Shown here: positions 35,227-44,093 of the stretch, one piece after another
Layout: each line of letters starts with the position of its first letter
Position numbering within the stretch: position 1 is the first letter of the stretch
Assembly: GCA_017614155.1 (NCBI GenBank)
Contig: JAGACK010000043.1
Coordinates: forward strand, 1-62,352
DNA: 62,352 bases
Origin: Lachnospiraceae bacterium
GTDB taxonomy: Bacteria > Bacillota > Clostridia > Lachnospirales > Lachnospiraceae
Direction of reading: 5' to 3'
The notes under the pieces: model-generated
What the model was told of the DNA's origin: nothing
The model's input: the letters and a program-made list of their open reading frames with translations, nothing else
Databases searched by the model: none
Program-made: the position numbers and the translations under genes

Positions 35227-35448
35227 ATGAACGGTATTTTCAGGCAAAAAAGTATCGACAGGGTTTCTTCTCCGGAAAAACTGGATGACTACATCAGGGT
35301 AACAACGCCGGGCGTGTGGATCACGCTTGCGGCGCTTGTTATCCTGCTTGCGGGCACTATTGTGTGGGGGATCTTCGGGGAACTTACGATACATAATTCT
35401 GACGGAACGACACAGACGGCCGCTCCGATCACATTTATAATTAATTAG
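35227..35448 (+). CDS. Truncated NHLM-type secretion (HlyD-like) protein, N-terminal part only
   Basis: A 73-residue protein. MNGIFRQKSIDRVSSPEKLD, DYIRVTTPG and the helix VWITLAALVILLAGTIVWGIFG match the N-terminal anchor of NHLM bacteriocin secretion proteins (TIGR03794 type), which normally continue for ~200 more residues as a membrane-fusion arm. Here the frame stops after ~20 unrelated residues. There is a good ribosome site (GAGGAG), so the stub is probably translated. It is either a degraded gene or a reduced single-helix subunit of the exporter. Confidence 0.7.
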   Translation: MNGIFRQKSIDRVSSPEKLDDYIRVTTPGVWITLAALVILLAGTIVWGIFGELTIHNSDGTTQTAAPITFIIN

Positions 35449-35475
35449 TAATTGAAAGAATGGAAGGTTATTATT

Positions 35476-35781
35476 ATGAAGACTGTCGAAGAACTTTACA
35501 ACGAGATCAGCGCATCTGAGGAGCTGCAGAAGGCTGTTTCTAAGATCAGCGATCAGACTGCATTTATTGATTTTCTTAAGGAGCATGGCTGCGAAGCAAC
35601 AGTTGAAGAGTTTGCGGATTTTGTAAGATCGCAGGGAGAGGGAGAGATCGGAGATGATGCTGCTGCGGAAACTGCAGGAGGTCTTCCTATTGGTATGAGG
35701 GGAGTGAAGATCTGGCCTATACCGGGTTCCGATCCAGGCCCGAGCCCAAGCCCAAGCCGGGAACCGATTGTGCGTTTCTGA
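35476..35781 (+). CDS. Nif11-like precursor peptide 2 with long Pro/Ser-rich core
   Basis: A 101-residue precursor. The leader (MKTVEELYNEISASEELQKA ... FLKEHGCEATVEEFADFV) is close to that of peptide 1 and ends in TAGG at residue 69. The core of ~32 residues starts LPIGMRGVKIWPIPG and ends in Pro/Ser repeats and Arg-rich residues. It contains no cysteine, unlike all other precursors in the cluster. ATG 35476 follows GGAAGG at 8 bases. The next gene is the C39 exporter. The mature product may be a linear Pro-rich peptide. Confidence 0.8.
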   Translation: MKTVEELYNEISASEELQKAVSKISDQTAFIDFLKEHGCEATVEEFADFVRSQGEGEIGDDAAAETAGGLPIGMRGVKIWPIPGSDPGPSPSPSREPIVRF

Positions 35782-35819
35782 GGAGAACAGGGCAGGGTGA
35801 AAAGGAACAGGGGTTTATT

Positions 35820-38000
35820 ATGGCGGAGAACAAAGTAAAACAGCCCGTCACAAAGGGCGTGGTCAAGGTTCCCGTGGTGATGCAGATGGAGGCACTTGAG
35901 TGCGGAGCCGCATCACTGACCATGGTCCTTGCTTATTTCGGCAAATGGATACCACTCGAGCAGATCCGCGAGGATTGCGGAGTGTCCCGTGACGGTTCGA
36001 ATGCAAAAAACATACTGGTAGCGGCAAGAAGCTACGGCCTCGGCGCAAAGGCATACCGCTATAATCCTGACAGACTTAGGGAAGTGGGCAGATTTCCGAT
36101 GATCGTTCATTGGGAATTTAATCATTTTATAGTGCTGAAAGGGTTTAAGGGCGACAGGGTCTATGTCAATGACCCCGGCCGAGGAAGCGTCGTGATGACC
36201 TTTGAGCAGTTTGACGTGGGCTATACGGGCATCTGTCTGATGTTTGAGCCGACAGAGAGCTTTGAGCCTTCGGGCAGGCCAAAGAGTATGATCAAATTTG
36301 CAAAGAGCAGGCTTAAGGGCGCATCCGCAGCCGTGGCATTTGTTGCAGTTACCACTCTCATCGGATCAGTCTGCACGATCATACGGACGGGCTTTTCCCG
36401 TGTATTCCTGGACAGAATCCTGACAGGTTTTGATGCGGGATGGCTGATGCCCTTTGTCGTCGGCCTGTCGGCTCTTGCGATTGTGCAGGTCATGGCAGCG
36501 TGGATAAAGGCAATCTATTCCTTTAAGATCGACGGTAAGATGGCGATAGTCGGCAACATGAACTATATGTGGAAGGTACTGCGGCTTCCGATGAAGTTCT
36601 TCTCACAGCGCATGGCAGGAGATATACAGTTAAGACAGATGTCAAATGCCGGTATAGCGGGCACTCTGGTCAATACCCTGTCTCCTCTTGTACTGGAGAC
36701 GCTGATGCTGGTCTTTTATCTGTTTGTTATGATCAGGTACTCACCGCTTTTAACGCTGGTGGGCGTGGTTTCAGTGCTCGGGCAGATATGGGTGTCACGC
36801 ATCATATCGGATAAGAGGATCAACATCACCCGTGTCATGATGAGAGATTCAGGCAAGCTGGCCGCTGCGACCGTGTCCGGTATCGAGATGATCGAGACGA
36901 TCAAGGCAAGCGGTGCGGAAAACGGATATTTCGAGAAGTGGTCAGGCTATCAGGCAAGCGTGAACACACAGAATGTAAGGTTTACGAGGATCAACAGCTA
37001 TCTCGGGCTGCTCCCTCCGATCCTTACGGCGCTTGCAAATAACATTGTTCTGATCCTCGGCGTATATCTTTGCATAACAGGAAAGTTCACGGTCGGCATG
37101 GTTATGGCCTTCCAGGGCTTCCTTGCCTCCTTCATGCAGCCTGCCCAGAAACTGATCGATGCGGGTCAGTCGATACAGGAGCTTCGTACCGAGATGGAGC
37201 GTGTCGAGGATGTTATGAAATATCCGACGGATGTGGATTTCAATGATGAAGAAATTGATGAGGATGCGGATTATGACAAACTGTCAGGTACAGTGGAGCT
37301 GAAAAATGTGACTTTTGGCTATTCGAGGCTGGCACCGCCCCTTATAGAAAACTTCAGCATGAAGCTGGAGATTGGCAGCCGCGTGGCTTTTGTCGGGTCA
37401 TCAGGCTGCGGAAAATCCACTCTTGCCAAGCTGATATCCGGACTGTATCAGCCCTGGGAGGGCGAGATCCTGTTTGACGGAAAGCATATCGACGAGATCA
37501 ACAGAAGCGTGTTTACAGGCTCCGTTGCCGTTGTTGATCAGGATATAACACTTTTTGAGGATACGATAGAGAACAATATCAAGATGTGGGATACCACCAT
37601 TGAGGATTATGAGATGATGATGGCAGCCCGGGATGCACAGATCCATGATGACATCATGATGCGAGAAGGGGGATACAGATACAGGCTTTCAGAAGGAGGA
37701 CGCGACTTCTCCGGAGGACAGAGACAGCGTATCGAGATAGCCAGAGTTCTTGCACAGGATCCGACGATCATTGTCATGGATGAAGCGACAAGCGCCCTGG
37801 ATGCAAAGACGGAATATGAGGTGGTCAATGCGGTAAAGGCACGCGAGATCACCTGCATAGTTATCGCCCACAGGCTTTCTACGATCCGTGACTGCGACGA
37901 GATAATAGTCTTTGATCACGGCAAGGTGGTGGAGCGCGGAACGCACGATGAACTGATGGAGCTGGGCGGAGCATATACGGAACTGGTGACAAGCGAATGA
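35820..38000 (+). CDS. Peptidase-containing ABC exporter (C39, NHLM/PCAT type)
   Basis: A 726-residue protein that cleaves double-glycine leaders and exports the core peptide. The C39 peptidase has the oxyanion Gln22, catalytic Cys28 (ALECGAAS), His102 (FNHFIVL) and Asp118 (NDPGRG). Five to six membrane helices follow (~170-440). The ATPase has GSSGCGKST, the signature FSGGQRQR and Walker B IIVMDEATSALD, with His in IAHRLST, so all motifs are intact. The stop overlaps the next gene (ATGA). The two are a pair known from Nif11/NHLM bacteriocin clusters. Likely substrates are the Gly-Gly peptides of this cluster. Confidence 0.95.
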   Translation: MAENKVKQPVTKGVVKVPVVMQMEALECGAASLTMVLAYFGKWIPLEQIREDCGVSRDGSNAKNILVAARSYGLGAKAYRYNPDRLREVGRFPMIVHWEFNHFIVLKGFKGDRVYVNDPGRGSVVMTFEQFDVGYTGICLMFEPTESFEPSGRPKSMIKFAKSRLKGASAAVAFVAVTTLIGSVCTIIRTGFSRVFLDRILTGFDAGWLMPFVVGLSALAIVQVMAAWIKAIYSFKIDGKMAIVGNMNYMWKVLRLPMKFFSQRMAGDIQLRQMSNAGIAGTLVNTLSPLVLETLMLVFYLFVMIRYSPLLTLVGVVSVLGQIWVSRIISDKRINITRVMMRDSGKLAAATVSGIEMIETIKASGAENGYFEKWSGYQASVNTQNVRFTRINSYLGLLPPILTALANNIVLILGVYLCITGKFTVGMVMAFQGFLASFMQPAQKLIDAGQSIQELRTEMERVEDVMKYPTDVDFNDEEIDEDADYDKLSGTVELKNVTFGYSRLAPPLIENFSMKLEIGSRVAFVGSSGCGKSTLAKLISGLYQPWEGEILFDGKHIDEINRSVFTGSVAVVDQDITLFEDTIENNIKMWDTTIEDYEMMMAARDAQIHDDIMMREGGYRYRLSEGGRDFSGGQRQRIEIARVLAQDPTIIVMDEATSALDAKTEYEVVNAVKAREITCIVIAHRLSTIRDCDEIIVFDHGKVVERGTHDELMELGGAYTELVTSE

Positions 38001-40180
38001 GCTGGTTTGATGAACAGATAAGAGATCGTATGAAAGCCGATAATGAGGCTTTTGAGGATTCCTTTGTGAGAGCTGCGGGCATCATCATGGGAAGCCGTCT
38101 TTCTGCTGCCATGAACGACCAGCGCCAGGCTGCGACCGATGCGATCGGCGAGATCCTGAAGGCTTACCATATACGCCCCACAGAGGTTCCGGACAGCATC
38201 ACGGATATGAATGATACCCTGGAATACCTGATGCGCCCTCACGGGATAATGCGCCGGAATGTATCTCTTGAAAAGGGATGGTATAAGGATGCTTCCGGTC
38301 CGATGATCGGAACCTTAAAGGACGGGGGCGGTATCATTGCGCTGATACCTGCCGGCATGTCGGGATATCTGATCATCGATCCCAAGACCGGCAGCCGGAT
38401 GAAAGCGGGAAAAAAGAATGAAGACCTGCTTGACAATGAGGCGATCGCCTTCTATAAGCCTTTTCCGTCAAAAAAGATCGGGATTGCGGGACTCCTGAGA
38501 TATATTTTGCAGAACATCACCCCGGCGGATATCACAATGATCGTGGCAGCGACCCTTGCCGTGACACTGGTCGGTTTTCTTACACCGAAAATGAATGAGC
38601 TCCTTTTTTCCGATGTCATAGTATCCGGGAGTATGCGCTCACTCGGAGCCATAGGCGTTTTTATTATATGTATATCCATAAGTTCCCTGATGCTCACTAC
38701 GGTAAAGGAAATGCTTGTATCGCGTCTTACATCGCGGGTCTCTCTTACAGTGCAGGCGGCATCCATGATGAGGATCCTTTCGCTTCCCGCTGATTTCTTC
38801 AAGGAATACGGGTCCGGTGAACTTGCCAACCGTGCCAGATACATCGACCTTCTTGTGGAGAGGCTTCTTCAGGTCATCTTCACTACGGGACTGACATCCC
38901 TGTTTTCACTTGCCTATATCTCACAGATCTTTGTTTACGCGCCGGCGCTTGTGACACCGGCCATGTTCGTTATCCTTACCACGCTGGCAATATCTGTCCT
39001 GTCAGCTGTCGTGCAGGTACGGGTATCAAGAGAGCAGATGAAACTTGCCTCCAGGGAAAGCGGCATGAGCTATGCGCTGATCTCGGGCATACAGAAGATC
39101 AAACTGTCCGGCGCCGAGAAAAGAGCCTTTGCACGATGGAGCAGGGCGTACAGTGACAGTGCAAGGCTTCTGTATGATCCTCCGACATTTTTGAAGGTCA
39201 ACACGGTCCTTACTCTGGCTGTTACCCTTGCCGGCACGATAGTGATCTATTATACAGCTGCAAAAAGCGGCGTGTCGGTTTCCGAATACTATGCGTTCAA
39301 TGCTGCTTACGGGATGATAAGCGGGGCGTTTACAATGCTTGCGGGGATAGCTCTTTCCGCTGCGCAGATCGGGCCGATACTTGAGATGGCATCTCCGATC
39401 CTTGCCACACAGCCCGAAGTTGCCGAAGAAAAACAGGTAGTGGAAAAGCTTATGGGCGGCATTGAACTGAATAATGTGACCTTTACCTATAATGAAAACA
39501 TGCCCAATGTCCTTGAAAACCTGTCCTTAAAGATCAGTCCGGGTCAGTATGTGGCAATCGTAGGAAAGACGGGCTGCGGCAAGTCGACACTGATGCGCAT
39601 CCTGCTTGGCTTTGAGAAACCGCAGCGAGGAGGCGTGTTTTATGACGGAAGGGACATCGAAAGGATGGATCTCAAGTCCCTTCGCAGAAACATCGGTTCC
39701 GTCATGCAGAACGGCAAGCTCTTTACCGGGGACATGTATTCAAACATAGTGATCAACAATCCAAGGCTTACGCTTGATGAAGCCTGGGAGGCTGCGGAAA
39801 TGTCCGGGCTTGCGGATGATATAAGGAGCATGCCCATGGGTATGTTCACGCTGATATCTGAGGGAATGGGAGGAATATCCGGCGGGCAGAGACAGAGACT
39901 TCTGATCGCGAGAGCCATTGCACCGAAGCCAAGGATCCTCATGTTTGATGAGGCTACATCGGCGCTTGACAATATCACGCAGAAGACTGTTTCGGAGTCG
40001 CTGGAGAAGCTCAAATGTACCCGTATCGTGATCGCGCACCGTCTGTCCACGATCAGGCAGTGCGACAGGATCATAGTGCTGGATAAGGGACATATCATAG
40101 AAGACGGAAGCTATGACGAGCTGATCGCAAAGAACGGATTCTTTGCGGAACTTGTTGAAAGACAGCGTGTTGATGCATAG
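37997..40180 (+). CDS. NHLM-type second ABC transporter protein
   Basis: A 727-residue ABC exporter half without a C39 active site. Its N-terminal ~160 residues form an extra cytoplasmic domain typical of the NHLM micro-ABC2 family (TIGR03797). About five to six membrane helices follow, then an ATPase with GKTGCGKST, ISGGQRQR, LMFDEATSALD and IAHRLST. It is coupled to the C39 exporter and probably forms a heteromer with it or an associated complex. Intact motifs mean that it can hydrolyse ATP. Confidence 0.92.
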   Translation: MSWFDEQIRDRMKADNEAFEDSFVRAAGIIMGSRLSAAMNDQRQAATDAIGEILKAYHIRPTEVPDSITDMNDTLEYLMRPHGIMRRNVSLEKGWYKDASGPMIGTLKDGGGIIALIPAGMSGYLIIDPKTGSRMKAGKKNEDLLDNEAIAFYKPFPSKKIGIAGLLRYILQNITPADITMIVAATLAVTLVGFLTPKMNELLFSDVIVSGSMRSLGAIGVFIICISISSLMLTTVKEMLVSRLTSRVSLTVQAASMMRILSLPADFFKEYGSGELANRARYIDLLVERLLQVIFTTGLTSLFSLAYISQIFVYAPALVTPAMFVILTTLAISVLSAVVQVRVSREQMKLASRESGMSYALISGIQKIKLSGAEKRAFARWSRAYSDSARLLYDPPTFLKVNTVLTLAVTLAGTIVIYYTAAKSGVSVSEYYAFNAAYGMISGAFTMLAGIALSAAQIGPILEMASPILATQPEVAEEKQVVEKLMGGIELNNVTFTYNENMPNVLENLSLKISPGQYVAIVGKTGCGKSTLMRILLGFEKPQRGGVFYDGRDIERMDLKSLRRNIGSVMQNGKLFTGDMYSNIVINNPRLTLDEAWEAAEMSGLADDIRSMPMGMFTLISEGMGGISGGQRQRLLIARAIAPKPRILMFDEATSALDNITQKTVSESLEKLKCTRIVIAHRLSTIRQCDRIIVLDKGHIIEDGSYDELIAKNGFFAELVERQRVDA

Positions 40181-40212
40181 AGTTCACAAAATTAATACAA
40201 GGAGGCAGGGTG

Positions 40213-40515
40213 ATGACTGTAACAACAGATATCGAGGGAACCAGACTGACCGTGGCAGCGGAGGGAAAGCTTGGGACAACCTCGGCGCCGGAACTTGAAA
40301 AAGCATTAAAGAACAATATTGACGGCATGACGGAGCTAGTATTTGATTTTGAAAAACTTGAATACATGGCATCTGCGGGACTCCGTGTGCTTTTATCCGC
40401 GCAAAAGGTCATGAAAAAGCAGGGCAGCATGAAGATAATCAATGTCACTCCTCCGGTCATGGAAGTGTTTACATTTACCGGCATGGCTGATGCGATGGAT
40501 ATAGAGGCTCTCTGA
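40213..40515 (+). CDS. STAS-domain anti-anti-sigma factor-like protein (first)
   Basis: A 100-residue SpoIIAA/RsbV-like protein. The phospho-acceptor serine is in EYMASAGLRVLLSAQ, and the fold fits the family length. Such proteins, when dephosphorylated, bind an anti-sigma kinase and release its target. ATG 40213 follows GGAGG at 7 bases. A membrane SpoIIE-type phosphatase follows by 10 bases; a matching anti-sigma kinase is missing in the window. Its presence in a peptide cluster is uncommon. Confidence 0.9.
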   Translation: MTVTTDIEGTRLTVAAEGKLGTTSAPELEKALKNNIDGMTELVFDFEKLEYMASAGLRVLLSAQKVMKKQGSMKIINVTPPVMEVFTFTGMADAMDIEAL

Positions 40516-40525
40516 TGGTATAAAT

Positions 40526-42100
40526 ATGGATACTGTAAAAGATATTCTTTTAATGATCGATGCCAATAAGGACAGTATTTTTTTGGTGTTCTGTATTATT
40601 TTCCATTATCTTTCCATAAAAAAATGCTTCTGGAAAGCGGGAAAAAACAGGGTCGGGCTTTTTTTCCTGGCTCTGCTGTGCTTCCCGTATACGGTCTATC
40701 TGATATCATTCTGTGCCGTATCGTTTCCATTAAAGATAATAAGGACATCCGGACTCATAGGCAGGACAGGGTTTATTATGATCTCAGCGCCGGTAAGTAC
40801 TGTTCTGTATATTGTGCTTATCTTTCTGCTTTCGGATCTGGCCGGAAAGTGGCTTAAGGTACCTGACCGGAGACTTGTGACATTCGTTTCGCTGATGTAC
40901 AGTGTTGTCATTTCCAGCTTTTTTAAAAACCCGCTTGATACAGGCGGTGATGACTGGGCTTTTGCGGTTACGGTAAACATCTGCGGATGGTTTCTGGCCT
41001 TATGTATTGCGGTTGTTCTTTTGTACTGCTTTGTCATAAAAGCGCTTTCCAGGATGACAGTCAGGGAACAGGCAGTTAATTCAAAACTTTTTACGGTTCC
41101 GCTGGGGATCTTTACATTTCTGTATAATCAGTTTTCACTGATAATCTTATATTATTCTGATGATAAGCCGTTCGGAAATGTCGAAGCCTTTTTTTTCATA
41201 ATCTTTTCCGACATTATCCTGTTTTTCTTTATCTGGGCTTTCTATGTTATCATTAAGAACATCAATGCAACGAATGAAGCGCTGGAGGCAAAGGATCTGG
41301 CAGCGGAAATGGCAGCAGAGGAAGCAAGGATCGAGGCGGACCTTTCCATCGCAAAATCAATACAGTTATCCGCCCTTCCGAATATATTTCCTCCTTTTCC
41401 CGAAAGAAAAGACTTTGAGCTCTTTGCCAGCATGAACGCTGCAAGGGAAGTGGGCGGGGATTTTTACGATTTCTACATGCTGGACCGGGATAAGCTGGGC
41501 TTTCTGATCGCAGATGTGTCCGGAAAGGGCATTCCTGCCGCAATGTTTATGATGAAGGGAAAGACGATCATCAAAGGCCTGGCGGAGAACGGACAGTCCC
41601 CGGGAGAGGTTTTTACCACGGCAAATGAGAAACTTTGCGAGGGGAATGACGCGGAGCTTTTTGTAACGGCATGGATGGGATTTCTTGACCTGAAGACCGG
41701 CCTGGTACATGTGGCCAATGCGGGACATAATCCCCCTGTTCTTATCCGTGACGGCAGGGCTGAATATGTCGTGTTCAAACCCGGTCTCATGCTTGCCGGC
41801 ATGGAGGGGATGATCTATAAGGATCAGACCATGCAGCTTCAGAAGGGTGATATCCTTTATCTTTACACTGACGGTGTGACGGAGGCGATGGATGAAGATG
41901 AGGATCAGTACGGGGAGGACAGACTCATAAAACTGCTTTCATTCGGGGAAAACTATCCGGCCCCGTCGGGTGACAACGGTGTCGCCGGAGCGGTATGCAC
42001 TCTTGTAAAAGCGGATGTCGACAGTTTTGTAAAGGATGCAGAGCAGTCGGATGATATCACAATGCTCTGTGTGAGGTTTTTGGGAGATTCGCAGAGATAA
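40526..42100 (+). CDS. Membrane SpoIIE-family PP2C phosphatase (first)
   Basis: A 524-residue protein. Six to seven hydrophobic helices (~15-245) precede a short coiled coil (LEAKDLAAEMAAEEARIEAD). The PP2C domain starts at SIAKSIQLSALP, with the metal motif REVGGDFYDFY, the DVSGKGIPAAMFM block, NAGHNPP and the final SDDITML. All metal-binding aspartates are visible. The expected target is the phosphoserine of the STAS protein encoded just upstream. The membrane part may sense the peptide or envelope state; this is inference. Confidence 0.9.
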   Translation: MDTVKDILLMIDANKDSIFLVFCIIFHYLSIKKCFWKAGKNRVGLFFLALLCFPYTVYLISFCAVSFPLKIIRTSGLIGRTGFIMISAPVSTVLYIVLIFLLSDLAGKWLKVPDRRLVTFVSLMYSVVISSFFKNPLDTGGDDWAFAVTVNICGWFLALCIAVVLLYCFVIKALSRMTVREQAVNSKLFTVPLGIFTFLYNQFSLIILYYSDDKPFGNVEAFFFIIFSDIILFFFIWAFYVIIKNINATNEALEAKDLAAEMAAEEARIEADLSIAKSIQLSALPNIFPPFPERKDFELFASMNAAREVGGDFYDFYMLDRDKLGFLIADVSGKGIPAAMFMMKGKTIIKGLAENGQSPGEVFTTANEKLCEGNDAELFVTAWMGFLDLKTGLVHVANAGHNPPVLIRDGRAEYVVFKPGLMLAGMEGMIYKDQTMQLQKGDILYLYTDGVTEAMDEDEDQYGEDRLIKLLSFGENYPAPSGDNGVAGAVCTLVKADVDSFVKDAEQSDDITMLCVRFLGDSQR

Positions 42101-42113
42101 TTATCCATTTTTA

Positions 42114-42142
42114 TTGGAATTGTCTAAAAACAAATGTACAAT
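42114..42142 (+). promoter_or_regulatory. Promoter-like element before precursor 3
   Basis: TTGGAA (42114-42119), 17 bases, TACAAT (42137-42142). A closely similar block (TGGAATTGTC ... AAAC..ATGTA.AATA) occurs at 43816-43845 before precursor 4, so it is likely a duplicated promoter. Confidence 0.55.
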
Positions 42143-42172
42143 ATAAAAAACCATGAAAAGGAGGATATGGTA

Positions 42173-42370
42173 ATGGATGAGAAAATGAAGGACGCATTAA
42201 AGGGAGTACTTGAAGAACTGACGGATGAGCAAAAAGAAAAAGTGAAGGCCTGCAAGAATGCTGATGAAGTTATGAATCTTTTAGGCGAGTGGGGTGTTGA
42301 ACTGCCGGATGAGCTGGTTGGCAATGTCGCAGGCGGAGAATGGTGGAACCCATGTAGTTGGTGGGATTGA
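42173..42370 (+). CDS. Precursor peptide 3 with Trp-rich 10-residue core
   Basis: A 65-residue precursor. The acidic/lysine-rich leader (MDEKMKDALKGVLEELTDEQ ... MNLLGEWGVELPDELVGNV) ends in AGG at 53-55; DELVGNVAGG is a typical double-glycine end. The predicted core EWWNPCSWWD has four Trp and one Cys and shares W-x-N-P-C-x-W with precursor 1. ATG 42173 follows AAGGAGG at 8 bases; ATG 42167 is too close. The radical SAM gene begins 36 bases downstream, so this is its most likely substrate. Confidence 0.85.
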   Translation: MDEKMKDALKGVLEELTDEQKEKVKACKNADEVMNLLGEWGVELPDELVGNVAGGEWWNPCSWWD

Positions 42371-42406
42371 GAGCGGAAAATGCTCATAGGATAGAGAAGG
42401 AGCTTT

Positions 42407-43813
42407 ATGTATTATCGGGTAAATGAAAACTACGCCCTGCGGGCGTGGAAATATGTAAATAATGTAGTATATAACCGTTATTTACCGAATCCGATACGGG
42501 TGGATGATGACACCTTTGAATTGCTGAAATGCTGCGATGGTGATCATGACCTGCCTGAAAGCGAGGTACTTAAGAACCTGATGCGGCAGGGCATTATTTC
42601 GCCCTGCCGTCAGGGCGGGCAGCCGTCTGGATGGTCAAAGTATCGAAAGTATGATCACCGCTTCATGCCGGGGATCAATCTCATGGTCACGGGGAAGTGC
42701 AATTATAACTGCCGCCACTGCTTCAATTCTTCGGATAACGCCGACCGTATGCAGGAATGGGATTATGATGCTCTCCTTGATCTCCTCGATCAGGCATCGG
42801 ACTGCGGCGTCCACACCATTACTCTGACAGGCGGCGAACCCATGCTGCACCCGAGATTTAACGATATTGTCCGTGCAATCTATGACCGGAACATGGTATT
42901 GGTGCGTTTATTGACCAATGGGCATTTTCTTAATGAGGATACGATTTCACTTTTTAAGGAGCTTAAAGCCTCGCCGCAGATCATAGTATCCTTCGACGGA
43001 GTAGGACACCATGACTGGATGAGGAGATATCCGGGGGCAGAGGAGGATGCTCTGCGCGTGTTTAAGCTGTGCGCTTCAAGCGGCTTTCAGACGAGGGCTC
43101 AGACGCAGGTACACCGCAGGAATATCGATTCTATGAAGGCTACCCTTAGCCTTTTGGAAAGCATCGGGGTGAGAATTACCCGTATTATTCCGACAGTTCC
43201 GTTTCCCAGGTGGGAGAAGAACGCACCGGGAGCCTCACTTTCCGTGGAAGAGTATTTTGACAGGATGCTCGATCTTGCCGAGTGGTATTTAAAGGACGGG
43301 CACACGATGAAGGCCGTTATGTGGCACTATCTTGCATTATATCCTTCGGAAGGCAGATACATTATGATCAATGACCGCATACCGGACGGAAAGTATCATC
43401 CGACTGCGCCTGTCTGTTATCACAACCGGACTAAGATGGAGATCACCTGTGAGGGAAAAGCGGTGCCGTGCATACAGATAAGTGATTATGCTGCAAGTCT
43501 CGGTCAGACCTATGACAGTCTCAAGGATCGCCGGCTTGCCGACATCCTTAACGATGGAGAATGGAAAAATGCCGTATGCATGAACCTTCATCATCTGCGG
43601 AAGGATAATAAGGAATGTGATGCCTGTGAGTGGTTTAATCATTGCTGCGGCGGTTGCCGGGCACTTGCTATTGTCCATGCCGGGAAGCAGAGCGGAAAAT
43701 ATGACTACACCGCCCCCGATCCGATCGCCTGCCATTTCTTCAAGGGCGGCTGGTATGACAAGGTGAAGGAGCGGCTGAGTGATTTTGTGATTCAGGGGGA
43801 CAGTTCTCTGTAG
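42407..43813 (+). CDS. Radical SAM/SPASM peptide-modifying enzyme
   Basis: A 468-residue enzyme. Residues ~1-90 look like a PqqD-type leader-binding domain (VDDDTFELLKCCDGDHDLPE). The radical SAM cluster motif CNYNCRHC has Cys98, Cys102 and Cys105, followed by TLTGGEPMLHP. The C-terminal SPASM region has many cysteines (VCYHN, ITCEG, VPCIQ, CDACEWFNHCCGGC), enough for two auxiliary Fe-S clusters. This layout is shared with enzymes making thioether, cyclophane or epimerised RiPPs. Direct neighbours are Cys/Trp-rich precursors, so a carbon-carbon or carbon-sulfur crosslink in the NPC core is the most likely product. Fold firm, chemistry inferred. Confidence 0.92.
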   Translation: MYYRVNENYALRAWKYVNNVVYNRYLPNPIRVDDDTFELLKCCDGDHDLPESEVLKNLMRQGIISPCRQGGQPSGWSKYRKYDHRFMPGINLMVTGKCNYNCRHCFNSSDNADRMQEWDYDALLDLLDQASDCGVHTITLTGGEPMLHPRFNDIVRAIYDRNMVLVRLLTNGHFLNEDTISLFKELKASPQIIVSFDGVGHHDWMRRYPGAEEDALRVFKLCASSGFQTRAQTQVHRRNIDSMKATLSLLESIGVRITRIIPTVPFPRWEKNAPGASLSVEEYFDRMLDLAEWYLKDGHTMKAVMWHYLALYPSEGRYIMINDRIPDGKYHPTAPVCYHNRTKMEITCEGKAVPCIQISDYAASLGQTYDSLKDRRLADILNDGEWKNAVCMNLHHLRKDNKECDACEWFNHCCGGCRALAIVHAGKQSGKYDYTAPDPIACHFFKGGWYDKVKERLSDFVIQGDSSL

Positions 43814-43815
43814 CA

Positions 43816-43845
43816 CTGGAATTGTCCATGAAACATATGTAAAAT
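43816..43845 (+). promoter_or_regulatory. Promoter-like element before precursor 4
   Basis: CTGGAA (43816-43821), 18 bases, TAAAAT (43840-43845). Similar in sequence to 42114-42142. Confidence 0.5.
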
Positions 43846-43868
43846 AAAAAACAAAAAAGGAGGAGACA

Positions 43869-44066
43869 ATGGATGAGGAAATGAGAAATGAAATGAACAT
43901 GGAAGCGGAAGGAGAAGTACCTGACAGTGAAGCAGAAACTGCTTCCGGAGGTATTTTCATAGACCTAGATAAACGTCCCAGGATAGCCTGTGAAAGATGC
44001 GGAGCTTTGACGAGAAAATCGGAGCTGAACCATGGTTTATGCCCGCACTGCTACGGCTACGCATAG
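43869..44066 (+). CDS. Precursor peptide 4 with four-Cys zinc-ribbon-like core
   Basis: A 65-residue peptide. A short acidic leader (MDEEMRNEMNMEAEGEVPDS) ends in TASGG at residue 28. The core of 37 residues contains CERC and CPHC about 20 residues apart, the spacing of a small zinc ribbon. It differs from peptides 5-7, which end in CxxC..CxC, but uses the same leader logic. AAGGAGG precedes ATG 43869. Whether it is exported is not proven. Alternatively it could be a cytoplasmic zinc-binding cofactor of the cluster, but the ASGG site argues for cleavage. Confidence 0.7.
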   Translation: MDEEMRNEMNMEAEGEVPDSEAETASGGIFIDLDKRPRIACERCGALTRKSELNHGLCPHCYGYA

Positions 44067-44093
44067 GAGCTTAAAAATAAAGAGGAGAAAAAT

